From: an uncultured Ruegeria sp.
GTDB taxonomy: Bacteria > Pseudomonadota > Alphaproteobacteria > Rhodobacterales > Rhodobacteraceae
Reading direction: 5' to 3'
DNA: 64,000 nt
NCBI RefSeq assembly: GCF_947497005.1
Contig: NZ_CANMFF010000002.1
Span: 124,001 to 188,000, forward strand
In this document: piece by piece, positions 52,210 through 61,459 of the stretch
Layout of the letters: the number at the start of each line of letters is the position of its first letter
Position numbering within the stretch: the first letter of the stretch is position 1
Notes under the pieces: model-generated
Told to the model about the DNA's origin: nothing
What the model saw: only the letters and a program-made list of their open reading frames with translations
The model's database searches: none
Program-made: the position numbers and the translations under genes

Positions 52210-53564
52210 TTCCGTTTCCTTTTGTCTTTGTTGAGTCGTTCGGCAGCAATCAACACGTCCTGCGCCCTTTGCCAACCCGGAGAACCTTCGGGCAATTGCC
52301 CGACAGCTCGTTTTGCGTGAATTCCGGCATCCGTCATCCGCCCTTGCAGAGCATACCGCTCGGCCGTGACAGTGGACGCCATTCCGTTGTTGCCAACTTT
52401 TGAATAGGCAACACCCAGATCCTGCATCAGCCTGGCGTTTCGGTAGTCCCGAGCGCGGGCTTTTTCCAGTGCGGACAATGCCTGTTCTATCTGCCCTTGC
52501 GCCAGCAGCGCGCGCCCATACCCTGCAAGGATCAGGGCATTGTTCGGCGCCATTTCAACAGCGTTTCCATATGCTTCAACAGCTGCGTTCATCTGCCTGT
52601 TTTCCAACAGAATTTGCCCCTTAAGCTCATAGTAGTAAGGGTCATTGGGCCGCAATGCGAGGGCTTCGTCGATGGCAGCACTAGCACGGCCCAGATCGCG
52701 ATTCTGATGATAGGCCGACGCTTCGCGCATAAGGCGGATATCCCGGTCGGATTCTTCCTTGGCGCGTCGCAACGTCCAATTGGGAGAACGTAAGAAGGCC
52801 GACAGTTTGCCTTTGACACGGGCAAACCAATAATCGGCATTGGCATTCGGAACGGCCCTGTCACCAAACTCATCCAGAAACGCTTCGGCGGCGCGCAGGC
52901 GTTCGCGACTGGTTGGGTGCGATCGCATGTAGGGGTCCTGATTGGCGACACTTAGCAATTCCTGGCCCGCGAATTTTCGGTGCAGTTCAACCATTCCACT
53001 GGGCGAGATTTCGGCCCATCGCAGATAGCTTGCGGCGCTTCGGTCGGCCGAGGCCTCTTCGGCGCGGGTATGGCCCAGAAAACCGCGGATTGCCGCGCCC
53101 TGGGTGCCAGCAGCGATTCCAATAGCAGCCTCACCACCGCCTGCCGCAGCCGCCAGTAAAGCCAAAGCGGTGCCAAGGCTGGCATTGCGTTGTGCAGCCT
53201 TCAAGTTCTCGGCCCGGCGGGCCAAGTGACCATTTGCGATATGGGCGGCCTCGTGCGCGATCACCGCTTGCAGCATTTCTGGGTTTTCAACCGTCAGAAT
53301 CAGCCCGTAGTTCACGTAGATCGCGTTGTAGTCGATGACGAAGGCGTTGAAGGTGTTGTCATTGACCACCAGTATTTGAACCCGGTTGGTGTTCAATCCG
53401 GCTGCGCGCAATACGGGAAAGGCCAGTTCGCGCAACCCATGTTCGATGTCAGGGTCGCGGATCAGGCTTTGAGCATGCGACTGCGCGGCTGCCGCCAGCC
53501 AGACGGCAACCGCAAGCATCAGGGCTGGGATTGACGCCAGCCGGGATACGCGTTCAAAAGCCAT
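52206..53564 (-). CDS. M48 metalloprotease with TPR repeats (BepA-like)
   Basis: 452 aa from the start at 53564 (MAFERVSRLASIPALMLAVAVWLAAAAQSHAQS, a signal peptide); in-frame starts at 53588 and 53624 are also possible. The M48 domain carries the zinc motif in VIAHEAAHIANGHLARRAE (HExxH) and a downstream RAEEASADRSA (Glu ligand). The C-terminal half holds TPR repeats (FNQNRDLGRASAAIDEALALRPNDPYYYELKGQILLE-type). BepA-like proteins degrade or assist outer-membrane proteins. It overlaps the DsbA-like gene by four bases, which supports a joint envelope-quality role. Confidence 0.9.
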   Translation of the reverse strand: MAFERVSRLASIPALMLAVAVWLAAAAQSHAQSLIRDPDIEHGLRELAFPVLRAAGLNTNRVQILVVNDNTFNAFVIDYNAIYVNYGLILTVENPEMLQAVIAHEAAHIANGHLARRAENLKAAQRNASLGTALALLAAAAGGGEAAIGIAAGTQGAAIRGFLGHTRAEEASADRSAASYLRWAEISPSGMVELHRKFAGQELLSVANQDPYMRSHPTSRERLRAAEAFLDEFGDRAVPNANADYWFARVKGKLSAFLRSPNWTLRRAKEESDRDIRLMREASAYHQNRDLGRASAAIDEALALRPNDPYYYELKGQILLENRQMNAAVEAYGNAVEMAPNNALILAGYGRALLAQGQIEQALSALEKARARDYRNARLMQDLGVAYSKVGNNGMASTVTAERYALQGRMTDAGIHAKRAVGQLPEGSPGWQRAQDVLIAAERLNKDKRKRK

Positions 53565-53586
53565 GGCTGCAACATGGGAGATGGGC

Positions 53587-54750
53587 ATGAGAAACTCAAC
53601 CCGGTCCGGGGTCGATCCCTTCATCGTGATGGATGTGATGGAGGCGGCGCGTCGGGCCGAAGAGGCAGGTCGCCATGTGATTCACATGGAAGTCGGCCAG
53701 CCCGGAACCGGTGCGCCCAAAGGCGCAACCGAGGCGCTGGCGAAAGCGATGGAACAGCACCCGTTGGGCTATACGGTGGCTTTGGGTCTGCCAGCGCTGC
53801 GAAAACGGATCGCGCAGCTTTATGGGGATTGGTACGATGTGGATCTGAACCCCGAACGGGTGGTGATCACTCCCGGGTCGTCCGGCGGATTTCTGCTGGC
53901 TTTTACTGCGTTGTTCGACAGCGGCGATCGCGTTGGCATAGGCGCGCCTGGATATCCGTCTTATCGCCAGATTCTCAAGGCATTGGGGTTGGTGCCGGTC
54001 GATTTGCAGACGGCACCCGAATACCGGTTGCAACCCGTTGCGGCGGATATTCAGGGGATGGACCTGAAGGGACTGATTGTGGCTTCACCCGCAAACCCAA
54101 CCGGCACAATGTTGGACCATGCTGCTATGGGGGCGTTGATCGAAGCCGCACAATGGCAGGGGGCGTCGTTCATCAGTGATGAGATTTATCATGGGCTGGA
54201 GTATGAAGCCAAAGCAGTGACCGCGCTGGAATTGACGGATGAGTGCTATGTGATCAACTCATTCTCAAAATACTTTTCGATGACCGGCTGGCGCGTGGGC
54301 TGGATGGTGGTACCCGAAGATCAGGTTCGCGTGGTCGAGCGGATCGCTCAGAACATGTTCATCTGCGCGCCTCATGCCAGTCAGATCGCGGCACTGGCTG
54401 CGATGGATTGCGAGGATGAGCTGCAAGCCAATCTGGACGTGTACCGCCGAAACCGTGCTTTGATGCTGGAAGGGTTGCCAAAGGCCGGGTTCGCGAACAT
54501 CGCGCCGCCGGACGGTGCGTTTTATGTCTATGCCGACGTGTCCGATCTGACCGATGACAGCCGCGCATTTGCAGCAGAAATTCTGGAAAAAGCCGGTGTG
54601 GCCGTTACGCCGGGGCTGGATTTCGATCCACAACGCGGCCATACGACGTTGCGCTTTTCCTATGCGCGCGCGACGGCTGACATTCAGGAAGGGCTGGAAC
54701 GGTTGCGCCTGTTCATGACCGAGCGAAAGGTGATCAGGGAACAAGTCTGA
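53587..54750 (+). CDS. PLP-dependent class I/II aminotransferase
   Basis: 387 aa. The start at 53587 has GGGAGA upstream and gives MRNSTRSGVDPFIVMDVMEAARRAEEAGRHVIHMEVGQPGTGAP. Fold type I aminotransferase: substrate-loop GQPGTG, VVITPGSSGGFLLAFTAL, NPTGTMLDH, the PLP lysine in NSFSKYFSMTGWRVGWMV, and the terminal Arg region HTTLRFSYARA. Substrate specificity is not readable. It is divergent from the M48 gene and followed by amiC. Confidence 0.9.
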   Translation: MRNSTRSGVDPFIVMDVMEAARRAEEAGRHVIHMEVGQPGTGAPKGATEALAKAMEQHPLGYTVALGLPALRKRIAQLYGDWYDVDLNPERVVITPGSSGGFLLAFTALFDSGDRVGIGAPGYPSYRQILKALGLVPVDLQTAPEYRLQPVAADIQGMDLKGLIVASPANPTGTMLDHAAMGALIEAAQWQGASFISDEIYHGLEYEAKAVTALELTDECYVINSFSKYFSMTGWRVGWMVVPEDQVRVVERIAQNMFICAPHASQIAALAAMDCEDELQANLDVYRRNRALMLEGLPKAGFANIAPPDGAFYVYADVSDLTDDSRAFAAEILEKAGVAVTPGLDFDPQRGHTTLRFSYARATADIQEGLERLRLFMTERKVIREQV

Positions 54751-54816
54751 GCCGTTCACAAATCACCCCTTGTGGTATAGGCTGCCGGTCAAACGATCTC
54801 GGAAAAACTTGAGGCC

Positions 54817-56037
54817 ATGAGCAGGATCTTCTTTTGCATCGCTCTGATCTGGGCGCTGGCTGGCAATGCCTTCGCGCAAGATTTTAGCGCGCTGGCACGC
54901 ATTCAGCCGGATCAAAGCCGCATCACGGATGTCGGGCGAACCGGCGTTCGTGTGGATATCGGCCTCAGCCAGGGTGTCCCGTACCGGATCTTCACCCTGC
55001 AGGATCCTTACCGGATGGTTCTGGATTTCAACGAAGTCGATTGGACCGGGTTGAACCATGAGGACTTCCTGCGCTCCGAACGCGTTAGCGGCGTGCAATT
55101 CGGGGCCTATGTTCCAGGATGGTCGCGTCTGGTGCTGGAACTGGGCGCACCTATGGCTGTGGATACAGCCGAATTGTCTGTTGCAGAGGATTCGGGCGCT
55201 GCATTGTTATCCCTCAATCTTAAGGGCACAGATTTCGACACGTTCAATGCAACCGCAGGTGCACCGCGCAACCCGGGGTGGGACTTGCCGGAACCGGCTG
55301 ATCTGCCGCAGGCACCTTCACGCTCTGCGGACCGGCCATTGCGCGTGATGCTCGATCCGGGACATGGGGGTATCGATCCCGGAGCCGAGATCGATGACGT
55401 TGATGAGAAAACCCTGATGCTGACCTTTGCGCGAGAGTTGCGGGAAGTTCTTTTGCGATCAGGTGGTTACGAGGTGGTCCTGACCCGCGTTGACGATCAG
55501 TTTGTCTCATTGGAGCGCCGGATCGCCCTGGCGCATCGGGCTGGCGCGGATCTGTTCATATCACTGCATGCAGATTCCCTGTCCGAGGGGCAGGCACATG
55601 GTGCGGCAGTTTACACTCTATCTGCGGATGCCTCTGATGTAGCCAGCTCAAAACTGGCCGAGCGGCACGACCGGGGGGATTTGATCTCGGGCATCGATCT
55701 GAACGGAGCGGACGATCAGGTGGCCGATGTACTGCTGGACATGGCGCGTCAGGAAACAGTGCCGCGAACAAAGTCGCTGGCGGGCGCGATTGCCAACGGT
55801 ATGGCCCAGCAGGGTGGACCGATGAACCGCAAACCGTTGCGTACAGCCTCTTTCTCGGTGCTCAAGGCGGCGGATATTCCGTCTGTTTTGATCGAACTCG
55901 GGTTCCTGTCCAGTCCCAGAGACCAGAAAAACCTCAGGGATTCGGATTGGCGGGCAAAAATGGCGCTGGGGATCTTTCGAGGACTCGAGGACTGGCGTCA
56001 GCAGGATGTGATCCGCAAATCCCTGATTGGCCAGTGA
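54817..56037 (+). CDS. amiC: N-acetylmuramoyl-L-alanine amidase
   Basis: 406 aa. A signal peptide (MSRIFFCIALIWALAGNAFA) leads to an N-terminal AMIN domain (about 40-130, binds peptidoglycan or septal sites) and an amidase_3 domain (about 175-400): VMLDPGHGGIDPGAEID (first zinc His), the Glu/His in DLFISLHADSLSEGQAHGAAVYTLS, and PSVLIELGFLSSPRDQKNL with the catalytic Glu. It splits daughter-cell peptidoglycan. It precedes the PBP1A gene, a sensible cell-wall pair. Confidence 0.94.
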   Translation: MSRIFFCIALIWALAGNAFAQDFSALARIQPDQSRITDVGRTGVRVDIGLSQGVPYRIFTLQDPYRMVLDFNEVDWTGLNHEDFLRSERVSGVQFGAYVPGWSRLVLELGAPMAVDTAELSVAEDSGAALLSLNLKGTDFDTFNATAGAPRNPGWDLPEPADLPQAPSRSADRPLRVMLDPGHGGIDPGAEIDDVDEKTLMLTFARELREVLLRSGGYEVVLTRVDDQFVSLERRIALAHRAGADLFISLHADSLSEGQAHGAAVYTLSADASDVASSKLAERHDRGDLISGIDLNGADDQVADVLLDMARQETVPRTKSLAGAIANGMAQQGGPMNRKPLRTASFSVLKAADIPSVLIELGFLSSPRDQKNLRDSDWRAKMALGIFRGLEDWRQQDVIRKSLIGQ

Positions 56038-56074
56038 CCTTACGGCGCAAAACGGCTAGAATACGCTTGGTGTT

Positions 56075-56103
56075 TTGACCCTTGGGCGGTGCGACACTAT
56101 ATA
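56075..56103 (+). promoter_or_regulatory. Sigma-70-type promoter of mrcA
   Basis: TTGACC (56075-56080) and TATATA (56098-56103) are separated by exactly 17 bases, a near-consensus promoter 29 bases before the mrcA start codon. This gives mrcA its own transcript in addition to any read-through from amiC. Confidence 0.65.
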
Positions 56104-56131
56104 GGCACCACCGCGAGTAAAAGGCAGTAAC

Positions 56132-58621
56132 GTGATCCGGTTCATTCTTTCGATTTTCGGGGCGATCTTCAGTATCGTCACCTTGGGTATCTTCATGGTC
56201 GCACTGGTGATCGGTGCGGTGTTCTGGATGTACGGGCGGGATCTTCCCAGCCACGAATCTCTGGCCCAGTACAAACCCCCGACGATCAGCCGGATCTATT
56301 CAGGTGAAGGCCAACTGATCGACGAATTTGCGCAAGAACGCCGCCTGTTCACGCCGTCCGAGGAAATCCCTGATCTCGTAAAACAGGCGTTTATTTCGGC
56401 GGAAGACAAGAATTTCTATACCCATCAGGGCTATGACCCGCGTGGTATCATTGCGGCGGGCGTCGAAGCCGTTCGGTCCAAAGGCGAAACCGTGCGTGGT
56501 GCGTCAACCATTACTCAGCAGGTGATGAAAAACTTCCTTTTGTCAGGCGACCGTCGGGCCGAACGCAAGATCAAGGAAATCATCCTCGCCACCCGGCTTG
56601 AAGATACTCTGGACAAGGAACAGATCCTCGAGCTGTACATGAACGAGATCTTTCTTGGTCAGAACTCCTACGGTGTGACCGCCGCCGCGCAGACCTATTT
56701 CAACAAGACGCTGCAGGAACTGGCCCCGCACGAGGCCGCGATGCTGGCCGCGATGCCCAAGGCGCCATCGGATTACCATCCGGTTCGGGAGAAGGAACGC
56801 CTTCTGGCCCGCCGCAATTATGTGCTGCGCGAGATGAACCAGAACGGTTACATCGATCAGGCGATCTATGAGGTTGAGGTCGACCAACCCCTTCGCTCGG
56901 TCCAGAACGGTGATTTTGAAAGCTTCCGCACCGCATTGCCGCCGCGTGACTATTTCACCGACGAAATCCGCCGTCAGTTGAGTGTTGATTTCGGCGAGGG
57001 TGAGTTCTTTACCGGCGGCTTCACGGTCCGCGCTTCTGTGGACGAGGAAATGCAGGTCGAGGCAGCGCGGGCATTGCGTGAGGCTTTGCAGAAATACGAC
57101 CGGTCGCGCGGCAAATGGCGTGGCACAGGTGAGGTTATCCCCGAAGAAAAGCTAACAGATGAGGCGCAGTGGCGCGACGCGTTGTCGATCATAGAGATTC
57201 CGCGCGATGTGGTGCTGCCGACCCGGTGGTATCCTGCGGTAGTTCTTGGGGTATCTGATCAACAGCTGACAGTCGGGATTGAAAACGGCCCTGCGGGTGG
57301 CGTTATCCCACGGTCCGATATCAAATGGATGCAGGGTGATTTTGCCGCGAACTTCAAGCGCGGCGATGTCATCCTTGTTGTTGCGGGCGAAGAGGGTCAG
57401 TGGTCTGCCCGTCAGGTGCCCGAGGTTCAGGGCGGCTTTGTCGCCATGGATGTGAACTCGGGCCGTGTTCTGGCGATGCAGGGCGGGTTCTCGTATCAGG
57501 ATACCGTGTTCAACCGCGCCACGCAGGCACAGCGCCAGCCAGGATCCAGCTTTAAGCCCTTTGTTTACGCCGCTGCGCTGGACAGTGGGTACAGCCCTGC
57601 CACCATCGTTGTGGACGCGCCGATCGAGGTAAACACACCGCAAGGCTTGTGGCGCCCCAAGAACTCATCGAACAAGTTCTACGGGCCGACGCCACTACGT
57701 ACGGGGATCGAACAGTCCCGGAACCTGATGACCATCCGTCTGGCGCAAGAGGTCACGATGCCGGTGGTTGCGGGTTATGCTGAGCGCTTTGGCGTCTACG
57801 ACCGGATGGGCGCGTTTCTGGCAAACTCACTTGGGTCCGAGGAGACAACGCTGTACAAAATGGTCGCCGCTTATGCGATGTTCGCAAATGGTGGTGAGCG
57901 GGTCGAGCCAACATTGGTTGACCGTATTCAGGATCGATTTGGCAAAACTATCTATCGCCACGATGACCGTCAGTGTCTGGATTGTAATTCCACGTGGTTG
58001 GAGCCCGACGAGTCTCCGACCCTTGTGACGGATCGCGCGCAGGTCATGGATGCCATCACCGCTTACCAGCTGACGTCGATGATGAAAGGCGTGGTTGATC
58101 GCGGAACTGCATCGCGCGTGGTAAACTTGCCTGTGCCGACGGCAGGCAAAACCGGAACCACCAACGAATCCAAGGATGCGTGGTTCATCGGGTTTACCTC
58201 GAACATCGTGGCCGGGTGCTATATCGGGTATGACCGTCCGCGTCCTATGGGGCGAGGGGCATATGGCGGTACATTGTGTGGCCCGGTATTCCAGAGCTTC
58301 ATGGAAAAGGCTGTTGAGAAATACGGTGGTGGTCCGTTCGAAGTGCCGGAAGGCGGTCATTTCATCAAGATTGACCGTTTCAGCGGCGCGCGCCTGCCCG
58401 AAGATGCCAGCGGTGAGTACGTCGTGGCCGAATTTTTCCGCGACGGTGTCGATGGTTTTATCGACCGTGTGTTTGACGGCGGCTTTGCGATCGGTTCGGA
58501 CCTGCCCTTGTTTGAGGAAGTACAACGTGCGGGTGTGCAGGTGCAAACCTCGACAGGTCAAACGGTAACGGTGGGGCCAAAGGCAACCCAAGGGGATCTG
58601 AGCACAGGTGGCCTTTACTGA
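56132..58621 (+). CDS. mrcA: Penicillin-binding protein 1A
   Basis: 829 aa, starting at GTG 56132 with AAGGCAG upstream. N-terminal TM helix (IFGAIFSIVTLGIFMVALVIGAVFWMYG), then a GT51 glycosyltransferase domain with the catalytic Glu in FISAEDKNFYTHQGYDPRGI and GASTITQQVMKNFLL. The transpeptidase domain has SxxK in RQPGSSFKPFVYAAAL, the SxN-type ENR region and KTGTTNESKDAWFIGFT. It polymerises and cross-links peptidoglycan. Its last bases overlap the convergent APH-like gene by seven. Confidence 0.96.
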   Translation: MIRFILSIFGAIFSIVTLGIFMVALVIGAVFWMYGRDLPSHESLAQYKPPTISRIYSGEGQLIDEFAQERRLFTPSEEIPDLVKQAFISAEDKNFYTHQGYDPRGIIAAGVEAVRSKGETVRGASTITQQVMKNFLLSGDRRAERKIKEIILATRLEDTLDKEQILELYMNEIFLGQNSYGVTAAAQTYFNKTLQELAPHEAAMLAAMPKAPSDYHPVREKERLLARRNYVLREMNQNGYIDQAIYEVEVDQPLRSVQNGDFESFRTALPPRDYFTDEIRRQLSVDFGEGEFFTGGFTVRASVDEEMQVEAARALREALQKYDRSRGKWRGTGEVIPEEKLTDEAQWRDALSIIEIPRDVVLPTRWYPAVVLGVSDQQLTVGIENGPAGGVIPRSDIKWMQGDFAANFKRGDVILVVAGEEGQWSARQVPEVQGGFVAMDVNSGRVLAMQGGFSYQDTVFNRATQAQRQPGSSFKPFVYAAALDSGYSPATIVVDAPIEVNTPQGLWRPKNSSNKFYGPTPLRTGIEQSRNLMTIRLAQEVTMPVVAGYAERFGVYDRMGAFLANSLGSEETTLYKMVAAYAMFANGGERVEPTLVDRIQDRFGKTIYRHDDRQCLDCNSTWLEPDESPTLVTDRAQVMDAITAYQLTSMMKGVVDRGTASRVVNLPVPTAGKTGTTNESKDAWFIGFTSNIVAGCYIGYDRPRPMGRGAYGGTLCGPVFQSFMEKAVEKYGGGPFEVPEGGHFIKIDRFSGARLPEDASGEYVVAEFFRDGVDGFIDRVFDGGFAIGSDLPLFEEVQRAGVQVQTSTGQTVTVGPKATQGDLSTGGLY

Positions 58622-59445
58622 CCGGCTTCCTTCAGAAGTCGGCTCAACAGGTCGGTTTCCGGATCGTTTTCGATAGCACCTTCTGATCGCCAAAAGATGG
58701 ACAAGGCGCATTTTGCGGCGGCCCATTGGGCCAGCCTCTGCTTTGGCACCTTCATGACTTTGGAATATAGCGACAGGCAGTTTTCGATCTGCGTAGGCTG
58801 GCGCACCAATTCCGGCATTCCCTTTGGGTGGCGCACTGCGTTGGCCAACTCAAAGGCGGGATCTCCAACGTATCCTTTTGCATCGAAAACACGTGGGCCT
58901 TTGGTCGTAAGAATAATGTTGTCCGGATGAAGATCCCCATGCAGCGGTGCAGACGTGGATTGGCCGTTCAACAGGTGTTTGGCCAAAGCAATGGCTGACG
59001 TCATGTCATGATACAAAGTAGACGGGCATGTCGGCCCAAATGTGCAGTCAAACAAAGGGGCGAAATCCCTTTCCAACGGCTTCAACCCAACGATAGGAGG
59101 CGTGATTTCCGAATGCAGCCGAGACGCCGTTTCCGCAAGGGTCCTGATGGCGTCTTCAGGGCGTCCCGCACGTGCGATATCCCCCAATGACGGGCCGTCC
59201 AGCCATTCCATCAGGACAGCGTTCTTTTCCTCGTTCAAAATCCGAACGGCACCCCGGTCGTGCCAGGCAGCCAACAGGGCGGTGCCGGGTGCTTCGTTAC
59301 CACGATCCTGCCGGCGATAGATTTTCAATGCGGCGGGTCCGTGTTTGGATAGCACCTTCCACACCCGCGCCTGACCGGTCTCGGCGGCTAGTTCTGGCTG
59401 ATGCAGTTCCCATCTGCCCAGAAACTCATCGACTGTGCTTTGCAT
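58615..59445 (-). CDS. Aminoglycoside phosphotransferase-like kinase (APH(6)/streptomycin-kinase type)
   Basis: 276 aa. Kinase-like fold: ATP-binding Lys in AALKIYRR, the catalytic loop APLHGDLHPDNIILTTKG, and DAKGYVGDPAFELANAV in place of the DFG motif. Together these match the APH(6)-type streptomycin 6-kinase group. In the chromosome such proteins may phosphorylate sugars or other small molecules; resistance is not implied. The gene is convergent with mrcA and divergent from prfB. Confidence 0.84.
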   Translation of the reverse strand: MQSTVDEFLGRWELHQPELAAETGQARVWKVLSKHGPAALKIYRRQDRGNEAPGTALLAAWHDRGAVRILNEEKNAVLMEWLDGPSLGDIARAGRPEDAIRTLAETASRLHSEITPPIVGLKPLERDFAPLFDCTFGPTCPSTLYHDMTSAIALAKHLLNGQSTSAPLHGDLHPDNIILTTKGPRVFDAKGYVGDPAFELANAVRHPKGMPELVRQPTQIENCLSLYSKVMKVPKQRLAQWAAAKCALSIFWRSEGAIENDPETDLLSRLLKEAGQ

Positions 59446-59522
59446 TCACGTCCGGCTTGTCTTGTGGTGTCTCGCACCTCTTGCTATCACGCAGGCCTGA
59501 TTGAGCAAGTTGGGACAAGACC

Positions 59523-60650
59523 ATGCGCGCCGAAACTCAGAACTTCGTGGCGGAAATCGAAAAGTCGCTGGAGCTGCTGGCGCAGCGCATGGACTATGAA
59601 ACCGCACCGCATCGCCTTGAGGAATTCAATGCGCGTGTTGAAGATCCCAACCTGTGGGACAGCCCGGAGAATGCGCAAAAACTGATGCGCAAGCGGCAAA
59701 TGCTGGTTGACGCGATTGAGACCTATGAAACCATCAAGACAGATCTCAGCGACAATATCGAGCTGATTGAGCTGGGCGAAATGGAAGAAGACGAAGAGGT
59801 CGTTCAGGACGCGGAAGCCGCGATCAAAGCCCTGAAGAACAAGGCCGCCAAGAAAGAGCTTGAGGCGCTGCTGGACGGCGAGGCCGACAGCAATGACACG
59901 TTCCTCGAGATCAACTCGGGTGCGGGCGGGACCGAAAGCTGCGACTGGGCGTCGATGCTGGCGCGGATGTATGTGCGCTGGGCTGAGAAAAAGGGCTATA
60001 CGGTTGAGCTGCAATCCGAGACGGGCGGTGAAGAAGCAGGGATCAAATCCGCCGCTTACAAGATTTCCGGCCACAACGCCTATGGCTGGCTGAAATCGGA
60101 AAGCGGAGTGCATCGTCTGGTGCGGATTTCACCGTTCGATTCTGCGGCCAAGCGGCATACTTCTTTCAGTTCGGTCTGGGTCTATCCGGTGGTCGACGAC
60201 AATATCGAGATCGAGGTCAACCCGTCGGAAATCCGCATCGATACCTATCGGTCCTCTGGCGCAGGTGGCCAGCACGTCAACACTACTGACTCGGCGGTTC
60301 GGATCACGCATATCCCGACCGGGATCGTTGTGACCTCGTCCGAGAAGTCTCAACACCAGAACCGCGATATCGCCATGAAGGCCCTTAAATCGCGCCTGTA
60401 TCAACAGGAACTTGACCGCCGGAACGCCGATATCAACGCGGCCCACGAGGCCAAGGGGGATGCGGGCTGGGGCAATCAGATCCGATCATACGTATTGCAG
60501 CCGTATCAGATGGTGAAAGACTTGCGCACCAATCATGAGACGTCAGACACCAAGGGTGTTCTGGACGGTGATCTGGACGGGTTCATGGCGGCGACGCTGG
60601 CCTTGAACGTAGCAGGAAAAAGCCGGTCCGAGGCGCAGGGCGACAGCTAA
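59523..60650 (+). CDS. prfB: Peptide chain release factor 2 (no programmed frameshift)
   Basis: 375 aa. RF2 reads UGA and UAA. Codon-recognition region with [15 protein letters not shown] (SPF tripeptide) and the hydrolysis motif [21 protein letters not shown] (GGQ) are present. The N-terminal helical domain is intact from the ATG in one frame. In E. coli and many other bacteria prfB needs a +1 frameshift at an early in-frame TGA; none is seen here, so that autoregulation is absent. Confidence 0.97.
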   Translation: MRAETQNFVAEIEKSLELLAQRMDYETAPHRLEEFNARVEDPNLWDSPENAQKLMRKRQMLVDAIETYETIKTDLSDNIELIELGEMEEDEEVVQDAEAAIKALKNKAAKKELEALLDGEADSNDTFLEINSGAGGTESCDWASMLARMYVRWAEKKGYTVELQSETGGEEAGIKSAAYKISGHNAYGWLKSESGVHRLVRISPFDSAAKRHTSFSSVWVYPVVDDNIEIEVNPSEIRIDTYRSSGAGGQHVNTTDSAVRITHIPTGIVVTSSEKSQHQNRDIAMKALKSRLYQQELDRRNADINAAHEAKGDAGWGNQIRSYVLQPYQMVKDLRTNHETSDTKGVLDGDLDGFMAATLALNVAGKSRSEAQGDS

Positions 60651-60651
60651 G

Positions 60652-61356
60652 GTGCGTGGCCAGAACGCCTTTCTGAACCTGCTGAAAGGGCACTGGCAGC
60701 TCATCCTGATCACAAGTTTGGTCTTCATTCTCTGGAACACACCCGCTGTGGTTCCTTTAAAGATTCTTGTCGTTTTTTTGCACGAGTTCTCTCACGCAAT
60801 GATGATCCTATTGACCGGTGGCTCTGTCGAAAGCTTTTCGATCTCACCGCAACAAGGTGGAATGGTGATCGGCCGGGGCGGCAGTCGGTTTCTCAGCCTG
60901 TCCGCCGGTTATCTTGGCTCGCTATTGCTTGGCATGGCCCTGTTGATCCTGGCCTTACGGACCAATGCCGATCGTGCTGTTCTGGCGGGTTTCGGTGGCG
61001 TCATGTGTCTGGTGGCGTTGTTGTATATCCGTGATCCATTTGCCCTCGTTTTCTGCATTGGTGTCGGGGCGGCGATGATTGCTGCGGCGTGGTACCTGCA
61101 CCCGGATGTGAGCGATCTGGTGCTGCGCGTCATTGGGCTGACCAGCATGATCTATGTGCCGTTTGATATTTTCGACGACACGATCCGACGGTCTGGAGTG
61201 CGCTCGGATGCGTTCATGTTGGCCGAGGAGTTCGGCGGCACCACCAGCATGTGGGGTGCGATGTGGCTGGTGCTTAGCTGTATCGCGGTTGCTCTTTGCT
61301 TGCGATACTGGCTTGGAACTGACAGCAACTTGCATTTTCGCAGGGCAGCGCGCTGA
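60652..61356 (+). CDS. M50B-like membrane metallopeptidase
   Basis: 234 aa, starting at GTG 60652, two bases after the prfB stop. Several TM helices are seen. The first is followed by the zinc motif FLHEFSHAMMILLTGGSV (HExxH), and the later SLSAGYLGSLLLGMALLILAL resembles the second metal-ligand helix of M50 proteins. It is related to the M50B group, whose members cut within the membrane. The target is unknown. Co-translation with prfB is likely. Confidence 0.82.
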   Translation: MRGQNAFLNLLKGHWQLILITSLVFILWNTPAVVPLKILVVFLHEFSHAMMILLTGGSVESFSISPQQGGMVIGRGGSRFLSLSAGYLGSLLLGMALLILALRTNADRAVLAGFGGVMCLVALLYIRDPFALVFCIGVGAAMIAAAWYLHPDVSDLVLRVIGLTSMIYVPFDIFDDTIRRSGVRSDAFMLAEEFGGTTSMWGAMWLVLSCIAVALCLRYWLGTDSNLHFRRAAR

Positions 61357-61459
61357 CGCTATCTTCATAGTCTGCAACGAAAAGATACATCTAAACAGTG
61401 GGTTTAAATGAACTGAACCGCCCGCTAGGCTGTTGGAAACAACAGTAGAATGGCATGCT

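Noticed and set aside
58615..59445. Antibiotic resistance gene
   Set aside because: The APH-like fold is common in chromosomal small-molecule kinases; there is no mobile context or resistance neighbour.
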